Of a stretch of 64,000 nt of DNA, positions 23,337 through 34,291 are shown one piece after another. Position numbers and translations under genes: made by a program. Within the stretch, counting starts at the first letter, position 1. Each line of letters starts with the position of its first letter. Origin of the DNA: Paracyclopina nana. Its lineage: Eukaryota > Arthropoda > Copepoda > Cyclopoida > Cyclopettidae. Under the pieces are notes generated by a model. That model was not told where the DNA came from, ran no database searches, and saw only the letters and a program-made list of their open reading frames with translations. The DNA is taken from positions 1,572,501-1,636,500 of the forward strand of contig JAGUCH010000007.1 of assembly GCA_019096065.1 (NCBI GenBank), given 5' to 3'.

Positions 23337-24646
23337 TGAAATTTCTAGCTCACAATCGAGCTTCTATCTCAGGTGCGTCAATTCAAATTAATCATTTTGT
23401 AACAAATGTGAGTCTTGACTCAAAAGCTAGATCATCGTTAAGTTCACAAGACCATGAGAAAAAATTCTCAAATTGATGCTTTTTATGTCTGGTGCATTGC
23501 TTATGTCAGCAACTTGTGAACAACTACTCAGTTTGATAAACAAAGCCTACTGATTTTGCAAAGTGGGCAGCTAATGAGAAAAAATAATTTTCTCATGCTG
23601 TCAAGTCAACAAAGCATTATTTTCGAGGATTAGCAGGAAGATTACGAGGTTTGCAGCATAAAAGGCTTTTTATGCTTTGGATATGTACGCGCGCGCGCTT
23701 ATGGCGCAGGCAAAGCTTAAAGCTTTCTTCTTCTTCTCAAAGGTTCAGTTGACTGTTGCACTTTGAAGTCCAAGCAAGCTCATTAGCAAGGCTATGGCTC
23801 GATCTCAGAATCATGCTTGAAGACAGTCCCATTTTGGCCATAATAAAAAGAGAGGTAAGATTTGGCCTATTTTTGTAGTTGCCTGAGAAGTGAAAGTAAA
23901 AGTTTATTTCTGGGCCAAAAGTCATTGAGAAAAAAGTATTTCGGATGCTGAGAACTAAGCCATCTTTTACATAGCTTTGAAATCCTGAAAAATGGTCGAT
24001 GATTTAAAAATTGCTAAAAGCCAAATGTACCTTTAGTTTAAAAATAAAACTTTTGCCTCATTAGCATTTTTCAACATTTGTGAAACTTTCCCACATTTTT
24101 AAGTCAGGCCAATTCTAGTATGGAAATGCATAAACAGTTTTCTAGTTTTGCGCAGCATTTGGCATACTTTTGTTACACTGCTCTTTCGAGTCCGGCAAAA
24201 GTTGCAGGTTTCTTTTAGTGTCTTTTTTTGTTGTGGTTGAAAACTGTGGGAAATGAGTGTCAACAAAACAAGAGCAAAAGAGGATAAAGAAGAAGCTTTC
24301 TTCTTTACTGCTCTCTAATCACCATGAAAAAAGCTAGAACAGAGCTATTTTGTGGCTTTTTCAGGTCTGACTCAAATTCACAAATAGGAAAAATGCTAAT
24401 TTGCTATCCATTTTTTAAAAGGCCTAATTTTCACCCAATTTTCCTCATTTTTTTCTAGTTGCCTTAGCCAAATGTCAACTCTTCAATTAACTTACCCTTT
24501 CACTTGTATTATAGCTACAAATGCAGGTTAAATAGAGGGAGAAAGGGCAATTGTGTCGATTTTATTTAGCTCAGGGCTTTATTTGATTTTAATTGTATCT
24601 TTATGTGTTCTGTAGCTTTCTCTCCGTTTTCCTCTTTTATAGGACC

Positions 24647-27488
24647 ATGAAACTGAATAATGCTGGTTCAGCTGCCAATAACTGTGATCTCACTCCTTCC
24701 CACCTCATGTCACAAGAGGTAATTAAATATTTTTTGGCGAAAAACCAAAAAATATATTTCTTAATTTTTAGGCTACCACACAAACCCCACCAACCTTTAT
24801 AGTTCCCGGCCAATCGATGTCGCATGAGATTTCAATCAAAGATGGCGTTGTGATCGGTTTCATGCTTGGCCTTTGGCTTTACTCAATAGTTTTAATGTTC
24901 AGGTAAAGTACAATTTTCCTGGCTAGGAAATTCACCTTTTGATGTCTTGAGCAGATCTTTCGCAAGTTTTGATCTTTTAAGCATGAGTCTCCATCATTAA
25001 TGAAATTTTGAGAGCTTTCGCGAGTTTCTTCTTCCTGTTTTTAAAATTGAAGCAAGAACTTGCCAAATATTCACTGGACTACTTTTAAATTAAAATTGTG
25101 TTGCAACTTTACATAGTCATTAATGACTCAAAAACACAAGTATTTTATGAAATAAATGTCTCTCCTTTCTTTTTCTTCGCCTTGGGCAAACATGAGGCCC
25201 AATTTAGTTATTTTCTCTTTATAGAAATGTTTGCTTTTTGCCCTTATACTCTTCCCTGCAAATTGCCCTCATGTCAGTAGGTTTTTGGATTCTTGGTAGT
25301 TCCACTGGGCGGAAAATCGGAACTTTCAGCTCAAACATTAGGTCTCTTTTTCTGCTTGCAGAGCTTGGAGCAAGATGCTCAATTTTTCTGATGACCAAGG
25401 AGCCAGACCTGAGAAAGCTGCCGTTTTGTGGAAATGGGTGATGGAGCATGTCATAAATAAGCGTAAAGAGCGGAGGAAAAATGTAAGGAATACATTCTTG
25501 GGGCATAAGGCACAAAAACGCATAGCAGAATACGTTTTGAAGCTTTTGAGTGTACTCAGCTCAATCTGCTTCGAGCCAGACAAGGAAAAGCTTTTGTCCC
25601 TTTCTGCTCCAAATAAAATGAAGGCCATTGCAAACCACGCAAAAGAAGTCCATGAATGTTCACAAAAAAGAAAAATCCAATCCTTGCATATATATGGTTC
25701 AAGGGAGTTTTTTCAAAGAAATCTGCTGTATTCAGTGACTTGGCTGCATTTGGATACTTCACAATATTTGATGCTTCTTCAGCTGTATTTTAGTTGATAC
25801 TTGGCTCTGGCCACATAGTATTTGTCATTTCATAGGATAATACACAGAATACTTCAACTGTATTTGGGTACTTTTATGCATTTTAGGAGAATTTTCTCCG
25901 GTTGAGGTAGAAACCATTTTCCAGTATTCTAGCCTTTTTCTTATGAATACAGCTAAAAGCTCTAATGTACTCTAGCTGTAATTAAAACTAGCTTAGCTGT
26001 ATTCTGCAGCATCAAACTTCAGACATTCTGGTCAATTAGTGGAGACCTATGGATTTTTTCCACGCGCCTGACATTTCATCTCATTAAATGCTGCAAGTGT
26101 GGCATAACTTCTACTCAGATGCTATGTAACGTTTTCACATATGTGGGTAATGAAAAAAGTTTGGCCTGATAAAGCCAAAGTGTCTGTTGCATACTTTTTG
26201 CAAAGGCCATGCATGGATACATTTTTTTATTACTAATTAGGAGGATGGATGCAGCACCAATCATAGCTCAATCAAGAATTCTCAGCTGGAAACAAAGGAA
26301 GAAAGCTTTGACAGGCTGGAAGTTAAGCCCTGTAGCACAGATGAACGAACTGAAGAAGAAGGTGGAAATCATGCAGAAGATGCTAATGAGATGATCCACG
26401 ATGAAAATATTGTTGTCATTCATAACAATAGCTTCACTGAAGACCACCACAATAATAGCGCTAAATTAGATACCTACAGCTGTGCTTCTTCTTTGGTAAG
26501 CTGCATTTTTGGTGAATTCTCTAATGTAAGTCAAAATAGCTTCATAGGCAGTGTTTTATGCCAAAAGATCGTATGAATGTCCTTTATTGCCACAAATTAA
26601 CAGGATAAACAGCAGAGCAGTTTATTTTTCTATATAGCGCCTGTAACCTGATGCAGTGACAATACACATACCACGTGCCTTACAAACAATGCATGTTGAC
26701 ATACCCAATCTCCTGTAATTTCTAATATCCTTTTTTTATTGTCAATTATCCTGCATTATTCTGCAAACGTAGTATCCCATTGTACTCTTCTGTATCCTTC
26801 TGCGTCTACCCCAGTTCCTTTATATTCATTGAATCCATTTGAATTGTTCTCCTGCATTCGCCTGTATTCCACGCTGTATTCATAGAAATGTGCATTTTTC
26901 CGACCGTTTCTCAATTTTCCAGTATTCTATCATAATCATGGGAATTGAGATGCGGCTTTCATGACTTGTAATGCGCAAGCTTTATATAGAGAAAAAAGTG
27001 CATAAATCATGTAAAAAAGCAATTTTCCCTTGTATTTCCTCACCATAAACCAACCTATCTAGTCCCATAAAAAACAATGCCAAATGTAAGCAGGCTAATA
27101 AAAAACCTGTATTTTCTAGGATGAAGCCGATAAAAATCCCTGTGGTGGAAGTAGCAAAGTGGTTTGTCTGGAATTGGAGTGCGAGCAGCCAATATCATGT
27201 AATAAGTCAATGGAGGATCCTATAAGGCCGACAGCAGCAGCAGCAGCAGCCTCGGTGAAAAGGCCAAGGTTTCTGCCAAGGCAGGCCAAGTCTCTGGGCC
27301 AATACGAGTTTAAGGCCATGGCATTGGCATCAGATTTGAGCCAAGTGCAAGAAAAACTGGCTACCTTGGATGAAACCATCAAAGGCTGCAGCCTTGATGA
27401 ATCAGCTGACTATGAAATGGAAAGCCTTCATTCGGATCCCCCAGAATTGCCACCAAAAGATTACTACGAGGCTGAAGATATGGTATGA
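24647..27488 (+). CDS. unrecognised single-pass membrane protein with long acidic tail
   Basis: Five exons join in frame: 24647-24718, 24772-24902, 25362-25482, 26241-26495, 27120-27488, giving 315 residues. An acceptor at 24641-24642 just before the ATG implies a non-coding 5' exon. A hydrophobic helix (VVIGFMLGLWLYSIVLMF) spans about residues 48-66 and is followed by a basic stretch (NKRKERRKN) and a long, acidic, Asp/Glu/His-rich region. The last exon has a six-alanine run from a GCA repeat and a short ordered-looking part (FKAMALASDLSQVQEKLATL) that could be coiled-coil. The tail ends in ELPPKDYYEAEDMV. With no signal peptide and a basic stop-transfer side, a type III orientation with a cytoplasmic tail is likely. 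AATAAA is at 27571-27576. No family recognised. Confidence 0.65.
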
Positions 27489-27576
27489 AATCCAAGCATG
27501 AAATTCTTCAGCTAGTAAAAAAGTGAAATCCAGATTTTTGCATCTTTGCATCATATTTGATTGTGCCAATAATAAA

Positions 27577-27918
27577 ACATGAAATTCCCCTATAAATATA
27601 GCATATTTCATTTTTGTGGGTGAGATTTATGGACTTGTTTCCCCAAGTGGAAAATCGCCCATTTGTCTTGGTCAACTATATGATGGTTTGTTAGCCAAAA
27701 AAGGTTTTGGAATAATCGAGCCTTTTTCCTGCTCCTTTGAAGTGGTTGTATTATCCTTAAAAAAGGTATAGTTATTATAATTTCTGTAGGGCATGTGAAG
27801 TTGAAGGCAATTATAGATTAACTCAATTTCAGCCTAATTTTCATTCCCATCAAAGCCTCCAAGCCACTTTTACACAAATTCTGCACAATTTGTAATATGA
27901 GAGCTTTCTCTTTTATTT
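27577..27918. other. intergenic between convergent genes
   Basis: About 340 bp containing the two 3' flanks of the membrane-protein gene (+) and the 7TM gene (-). Nothing else seen. Confidence 0.5.
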
Positions 27919-29223
27919 TCAGTGGAAAATCTTATTTAGTGACTCTTTGATGTACTTTCGCAAGCCTTTGTTTCTTCTGATGATAAAGCTGCAAATGGCT
28001 AATCCAGTGGAGATTTGGTTAAATAGGCTAATTGTGATGTAGTAGCTTTTTCCCAAGTCCTGTTCAGCTCCATGCAGTTTGAAGAAGATTTGAATGATGG
28101 CCGAAATGGTGACCAGAGTCATGATTGCCATGATATTAGATCTTGATAGGATATCCTTGTTTCTGGCGCAATTGTTGAACCCAGGCAGATGACCATGATC
28201 CACATCTTGGACGCTTGATTTGATTGAGTCAATCACCTGTAAAAATGGACTTAGTTTTCAAAATGGCATTCATAACAATGGTCAAAGTTTCTAAAATATA
28301 GTCTTTTTTCATCTTAGCTTTAAAAATGGCTTTATTCAAAATAATGGTCTTATTTTTCAATTAGGCCTAAGTTTTTAAATTGGCCTTAGCTTTTAAATTG
28401 GCCTTAGTTTTTTGATTGGCCTTAGTTTTTGAATTGGCCTTAGCCTTCAAAATGGCCTTAGTTTTCAAAATGGCCTTAGTTTTCAAAATTGGTCCAATTT
28501 TTCAAAATGGCCTTAATATTCAAAACAGCCATAGTTTTCAAGGCTGTCATAAATTGACTTGCGTTTTTAGCAAATAAGAATAGTTATTATATTCCTTTTT
28601 TACCATGAAAATGAAGATGGTGGCGTCGAGGATAGCAATGGCAGCGGTAATTGGAAGCCCCTCAACTTCCGTCTCATCCGGGATCTTAAGCGAGTCCATA
28701 AGCAGGCGTTGCTCCTTGGCATGACTTCCACCCATGTAAGTGATGATGCCAAAGTAGAGGCTCAGCACCAAATTCACCTTGGCAAAGACAAGAGCGAAGA
28801 AATCCTCATTTATGGGAGGAATGGATTTCCACACTTTGAAAATGAGCATTTTGACTGCCAACATTTCAAGAATGCTCAAAAAGATGAAGTTGATTTTGGC
28901 ACTCTGCAAAATGGCATAGATTCCAGCCACGATTGCATTCACTGGCGAGATCATTTCCACCCAAATGAGAATGGAGTAGTTGATTGAGGAAAAAACGACG
29001 CCAGCAAACAAATTGGACAAGGAAAATGTCTGCAGGAGAGGAAAACATTAACTTAATTATGCAGAAGGAGCTTTCAAAAAATTAGTACCATGTCAACTAG
29101 GTTTCTTTTGAGAGGATCCATGCCATATTTTTCGTACAAGTTGATGCCAAGAAACATTGGAACATTGACACTCATGCCAATGATCCACAGGGAAACTGAA
29201 AAGACTTTCAAGACTGAAGTCAT
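27919..29223 (-). CDS. orphan seven-helix membrane protein (second member)
   Basis: Three minus-strand exons, 29223-29089, 29029-28604 and 28236-27919, give 292 residues; all introns phase 0. Seven hydrophobic segments can be traced: residues about 5-25, 45-70, 74-108, 116-136, 166-190, 213-234 and 246-268. A GM-x-P motif precedes helix 2, helix 3 ends in KMLIF-x-x-W followed by an N-E/D pair, as in the intronless protein at 8336-9226. Compared with that gene it has two introns, so a simple retrocopy of this gene cannot be claimed but is possible. It lacks DRY and NPxxY, so it is not an ordinary rhodopsin-class receptor. A chemosensory or peptide-receptor role is only inferred from topology and lineage-specific look. 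Confidence 0.72.
28257..28545. repeat. degenerate ~18-20-bp tandem repeat in an intron
   Basis: Roughly a dozen diverged copies of AATGGCCTTAGTTTTCAA fill the second intron of the 7TM gene. Units differ by small substitutions and length changes, typical of an ageing minisatellite. Confidence 0.8.
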
Positions 29224-29285
29224 GTTGAATACTGAAAAAGAGCTTTTTCTGACATTGCCATGTGGGAGTCAAACCAATTGACCAT

Positions 29286-29680
29286 AGGGCGGTCTCATAT
29301 TCGTCAATTGGGCAAGGTAGGTGGACTCACCTTCCCACCTACCTAGGGTAGGTAGGTGAGGGTAGGCAGGTGAGGGTAGGCAGGTGGGTAGGTGGGTAAC
29401 CTGGTAGCTTAGTGAACCAGTTAGTGCAGGCAAGTTAAGTCAATTTTTTAAGCATAACAAAAAGCTGCTTCTACACAAAATGTCCTCTCGTGATTTCTGA
29501 GTCAAATTGACTTAACTTGCCTGCATACTAACTGGTTCACTAAGCTACTAGGTTACCCACCTACCCACCTGCCTACCCTCACCTGCCTACCCTCACCTGC
29601 CTACCCTCACCTACCTACCCTAGGTAGGTGGGAAGGTGAGTCCACCTACCTTGCCCAATTGACGAATATGAGACCGCCCT
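29286..29680. mobile_element. 395-bp foldback (long terminal inverted repeat) element
   Basis: Two arms of about 165 bp, starting AGGGCGGTCTCATATTCG on the left and ending with its exact reverse complement on the right, flank a ~60-bp loop. The arms carry internal GTGAGGGTAGGCAG direct repeats: two in the left arm, three in the right. The trinucleotide CAT is present immediately outside each end (29283-29285 and 29681-29683), a possible 3-bp target duplication. No transposase frame is present, so the element is non-autonomous (foldback/MITE type). It lies 63 bp upstream of the start codon of the minus-strand 7TM gene. Confidence 0.88.
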
Positions 29681-29683
29681 CAT

Positions 29684-30190
29684 GTTCAAGAGCTTTATAG
29701 ACTGAATCGTAAAAAACCGTAAGTTCCGATTTATTAGGCAGCTTTTCATCCCAAGAGAAATATATGTGAACTTATTGATGAGAAAACAAAAAAGGCAACA
29801 GCTTGAAAATTCTTTTTTCACCTCAAATAGTCAGCATTGTCAAATAGTTTTGAGCAAGTCTTTAAGGGCAAAAATCGTCCAATTATTTTCAAGTTTTGAA
29901 CAAGTTTGGAGGATTATGTTGAATTGAATAGCAGCTCAGAAATGGTACAAAAAATGACCACTTTCTAAAGGTTTTTTTCCCAAAAGCAATTTTGACTTTG
30001 GTTTTCCTTGGTAGAAAAACAAGCATCAAGTCTTTTATATAGTTTGATTTTTTTCGATACAGCCTCTACCTTTGCTCGAAAAGTACTTTTCACCGCAATT
30101 TAATGTTGCAAGTATAATTCCTTGTTAGGCAAAATTGAGCAATTTATGGTAGAGTAGCGCAGATTTCATTTAGAAAATTACACTTCAAAG
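29684..30190. other. intergenic, no gene seen
   Basis: About 500 bp between the foldback element and the stop of the ionotropic receptor. AT-rich; nothing recognised. Confidence 0.5.
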
Positions 30191-32195
30191 TCAAACTTTA
30201 TTTCTTAGGAAATATCTCTTAGGTTTAGACAGTTGGAAATGAATCAGTTCCATGATGAAGCAAAAGAGTGATGCAATTATGGCTGTGACTAGAATACCAA
30301 AAATGAGGAAAACTTGGCCTGTGCTCAAAATCATCAAGTCAACACCTTGGGAAGGAGGCAAATTTCCCCCCTCCCATTTGACAGCAAGTCTATCATATTG
30401 ACCTCTTTCAAATAACTTTGTAGCAGCTTGCCTGAAAATGGGCCTCAAAGGAGAGTTTTTAGTCAGTATAACATTATTGAAAGTGATTCTGGTGGCTCCA
30501 AAAGTTTTCAAAGGGGGAAAAGTCTTGGGATTTTCATAGTAGGCAGCTGTCAGCATCCCTTTGACCACATAAAGCACAGTTTTGGGCTCTTTCAGCCTTT
30601 GAACGCCCACTGCCACACTGGGCACTGCATAATTTTCAGGGCTGTCTGAAGCCACTGACCAATACTTGATGTAATCTGGATCCCCCTATATGTTAAAAAT
30701 ACCACTATTATAAATGAAGTATGAAATAAAAAGTTTATTGTACTTGGCTGGCTGGGATTTGAAAGTAAGCTTCATTGCCATCCTGGTAGAATAGCTTCCA
30801 GTCTGGAAAAGCTTTGAGAACATCTTTGAGTGTTTTAAATGGTAGAGAAGCTTCACTGACAAAAAACATGGTTAAAGCTCCTCCATAGTAGGCATTGATG
30901 AGCATAAAAAGCAGCCAACAAGCAATGATGGCTATTCTTTTAGAAACTTGCTCCTCATCATATTTGAAAAATAAATAGGGCACCACCAGAAAACTGAAGC
31001 CCAAAACTAGCATTATGCCAATGCCCATCCATGAGTGTGTGGTGAAAGGTCTGATGAAGAGTCCAGGATCAAAGTCAGCTGGTTGTGGAAGCACAGCAAG
31101 AACTTCATTACTTTTCAACACATGAACAAAGTCCAGGATTGAGTTCCTCTCCAGAAACCAACCCCATGCATTCAGGCTCATTGGATACAACCCAGTGACC
31201 ACATCACCAAACACTCCTGTCCATTCCCCAGACAAATTGAAAGGACCTAAAAATAATTTAAAGCAATGTCTCAGATATTTGAAATGTATTTAAAGAAAAA
31301 TATTTTTCATCTTTTACAAAACAACCTAAAATGATTAATCAATAGTTTAATGCCAAGATATGATAATTTAGGATAGTATGATAATTTGACCAAGTTTTGT
31401 TAACTTGTGGATTAAGATGCATTTTTTATGTGGCTTACCAGAGACTGGAAATAGCCCCCATGCATTGTTGACATCAGCATACACATCCCAAGTGAAATTC
31501 AAGTCTTTAGCCCATATATTCATCATGTCAACCAATAACCCCTTTGAACTGCATCCCCTACCCTTTTTGTTGCAGTTAGTGACATCAATAAATGGCACCC
31601 ATGGAAGTGTTGTCACCACTAAATGCAATCTTTGCAAGTCATACTTTTCAATAACTTGGCCATTTGGGTCAATCTCCAAATCATTCACTACAACCTGGCT
31701 TGAGCCTTTTATTGTGATCAGTTGCTTTTTACTCTTGATGTATCCGAAATCTTTGGTAGTGAACAGGACATAGAAAAATAAATTCTGGGCTTTGGCTGAG
31801 GCTGATTGGATCAAATCAGCTTCTGAGTCTTCTTCAATCACCAAAATTGACCTCAGAATCTTCCTTTGGTGTAGCATGTCCAACAATGTATCCAATTTTG
31901 TATTTGGCTCATGAATAGCAACTAGTGTATCCATTGGATCTGTATCCACATAATGCAGAGAATTCTTCAGTATTCTGGCTCTCACTCCAAAAGCTGAATT
32001 CCACACTGGAATTGCAGTTGGCAATTGTGATCCAAAGTAAGTCACATATGTTATTCCATTGAGACCACAAAACTTGGCAAGTTCTTGAAAAATCTCAGTA
32101 CTTGAAGTAGCAAAGGCCACACTTAACACAGCCATAAATACAACAGAAAAATGCCTCATTTTGCTAACAACTTTGAAACATTTTTCACCCACCAA
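30191..32195 (-). CDS. ionotropic glutamate-receptor-like chemoreceptor (IR), divergent
   Basis: Exons 32195-31439, 31246-30744 and 30685-30191 give 584 residues (572 from the second Met, 32159, which starts a cleaner signal peptide). The N-terminal domain is short. The ligand-binding S1 half starts near LHLVVTTLPWVPF, with GCSSKGLLVDMMN and NFTWDVY. Helix M1 is at about residues 325-347, M3 at about 357-381, S2 lies between, and the last helix at about 532-567 (VFLIFGILVTAIIASLF). The usual SYTANLAAF signature of M3 is replaced by NAYYGGALTMFF, as in divergent IRs rather than AMPA/kainate receptors. Expected role: ligand-gated cation channel subunit in chemosensory neurons. Family placement is firm; ligand unknown. 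Confidence 0.88.
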
Positions 32196-34259
32196 AATAC
32201 CTCAATCAAAATCAAATCATGACTTCTACTGCAGTCAATGCTTTTTTTCAACTGAATAGAAAATGGAATACTATTGTAAGCTACTCAGTAATTTATAACT
32301 GGCTACTTTCCAACTCCAGCACTCAGTGGAAATGACAGGTCTGAGGACTTAGCCAATACACCACACACCTGCATAACATATTTATTATTGGCTTCTGAGT
32401 GCATGAAAATATTGTAAGAAATGGCTCATTATTTATCAAAGAGTCTCTTCAGGTATCTCGCGTATTCTGGAACAAAGCTGATAGGTGCTGCTTCCTAATA
32501 GGCAATATTAGAAAGCTTCTTTGTCGCCAAGTTTTCCTCTTGTTTTCCTTGATTGGGCACTACAATAAAATAGCAAGTAGCTTAGTGCAACTAATATTTC
32601 ATCAGCATTTGTAGCAATGACATAACTTCAATGCAAAAAGGCATAATTTGTCACTGCAGTAGACTTAGTTTCAACTTATTATTCACATAAGTATCATAAC
32701 AATAACATTGATGTAGGGCGATCCCAGCGGCCTTTATGGGCAACATTTGTGATTTTCAGCTGACACTGCTCGAGCAAAAAAACTGAGTTAGCGCGTTTTT
32801 ACCATTTTTTCTAGTGGCAACGCAAAAACTAATGAAATTCAAAATTGTAAATGTTTTAACGAAAAAGTAAAAAAAAAATTATGTGTACTCTATCTGGGGC
32901 AATAATAAAGAAATTGTTTATTTTTGAGCTACCTAAAAAAGCGTTTAAGTAATGAAAATCTCGGATTACTTGAGCAGACACATGATCAAAATGTAACGAT
33001 TAATTCTGCATGTTTAAGCAATGTATGAATGGCACAGCTGAGTGGGCTCTCGGCAAATTTTCGAGAGGTCTGGCGTTCAAGTCCACCTGAGGGTGAACTT
33101 TTTCAAAAAGGAGATATTCCCATTTCCCGCCGAATGAAAAAAGAGCCAAACTTGTATTTGTCCGCCAAAACGGCAGGAAAACAAACTGAATCCAAGCCAG
33201 TCATCGAATGTTGCAATTTTCATGAAAAGTTTCTCTATATTTGCAAAAAAGTTGACCAAAAATGCATTCCGCAGGTTGCCATACCTTAGGAAAGATCAGA
33301 GACTTATATAGAAAGAGAAGTGCTACTTCTTGCATTCTCACTGCACGCGAGCGGGCGCCAAGTGCTACAAGTGATTTTGAAAACGTTTGGGTCAGCTGTT
33401 CTAATAAAATAGTCAGCGGGCTGTATTGATCCAGAAAGGAAAACGCCAACTAGCACCTCTGTTTTACAACTTTTAATTCCTAATAGTTGGGGAAATATTT
33501 ATAAAAGACAAAAGATAGCCCTAGCAAAATTGAACAGCTTGTAAAATAGGAATATTTTGGGTAAGTGGACTCATTTAGGAGTTATTAGCAACCAAAAGTC
33601 TGCCCCGGCCAAAGTTCAGGCAGCCGCGACCAATATTCCATTGTAGTCTCTTTTGGAGCGTGCAGCAGATCTGCAAACGCACCCCCTTAAGCCTCGCCCA
33701 GTAGCACTTCTCTTGTTATATAAGTCTCTGGGAAAGATGAAAAAATAATAAGAGTACAGCGTTACCAGATACACTCTTCCGTCCTCAAATATGGGGTTTG
33801 TGGCACTTTTAGCCACGATTTGTGGGTGATATAGCGTTTTATTCTGTTAACGCTGTGTTGATGTTTTTTAGCAGTTTGCTGTGAATCATTTGTTGATTCA
33901 AAGCGGAACTTTTTTAACACAATGACGAAGAATTGGACGTCGAAGAATTAACTCAGAAAAGGTAACGTTAAACTCAACAAATTTCAACGCTCGACACTTT
34001 TTGGCTTTTTTTTATTGTTTATCCTTCATCAGCTTACTTTTTAGATAAGAAATTACTTATAAAAAGCCTGTGAGATAACAAAGCAGGTCTTTGTTTTCAC
34101 TTATTTAAAAGATACCTTAAACTTCTAACATAAAAAAGTAACTGGTTTTTTTCCAATTTAACTGTAATTTCAAGATAAAAAGTGTTTTGAATCAAGTTTG
34201 AACTTTGAAAATGGCAAGTCATGCTTTTTTGTCCAACTAAATTGACTTTTCCATTTTCA
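32196..34259. other. 2-kb gene-poor stretch
   Basis: No coding gene supported. It contains an inverted repeat pair (33291-33327 / 33700-33736) and a weak tRNA-like A-box/B-box arrangement near 33030-33095. The right end belongs to the upstream region and first non-coding exon of the WIP gene (acceptor at 34259-34260). Confidence 0.5.
33291..33736. repeat. inverted repeat with ~37-bp arms, MITE-like
   Basis: Left arm 33291-33327 reads AGAGACTTATATAGAAAGAG then AAGTGCTACT; right arm 33700-33736 reads the reverse complement with few mismatches. About 370 bp lie between. No terminal duplication or transposase seen. Confidence 0.55.
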
Positions 34260-34291
34260 GGATGTTCTAAGGACTGTTCATTTTCAATAGC

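Larger units (their letters stand above)
22023..24642. other. 2.6-kb gene-poor stretch
   Basis: AT-rich spacer upstream of both the fasciclin gene (-) and the single-pass membrane protein gene (+). It contains copies of the palindromic repeat (22302, 23313) and a GCGCGCGCGC run near 23690. Open frames at 22641-22823 and 22869-23075 show no domain, start context or splice support. Confidence 0.5.

Noticed and set aside
23685-23702. GCGCGCGCGC run as a Z-DNA or regulatory site
   Set aside because: Short alternating dinucleotide runs occur by chance (another near 16190); no neighbouring gene feature supports a role.
27235-27253. GCA-repeat microsatellite as a mobile or regulatory element
   Set aside because: It is in frame inside a coding exon and simply encodes a six-alanine run.
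33030-33095. tRNA-like A-box (GGCACAGCTGAGTGGG) and B-box (GCGTTCAAGTCC)
   Set aside because: The spacing between the D-arm and T-loop is too short for an anticodon arm and variable loop, and no acceptor stem pairs. At most a decayed tRNA-derived repeat.
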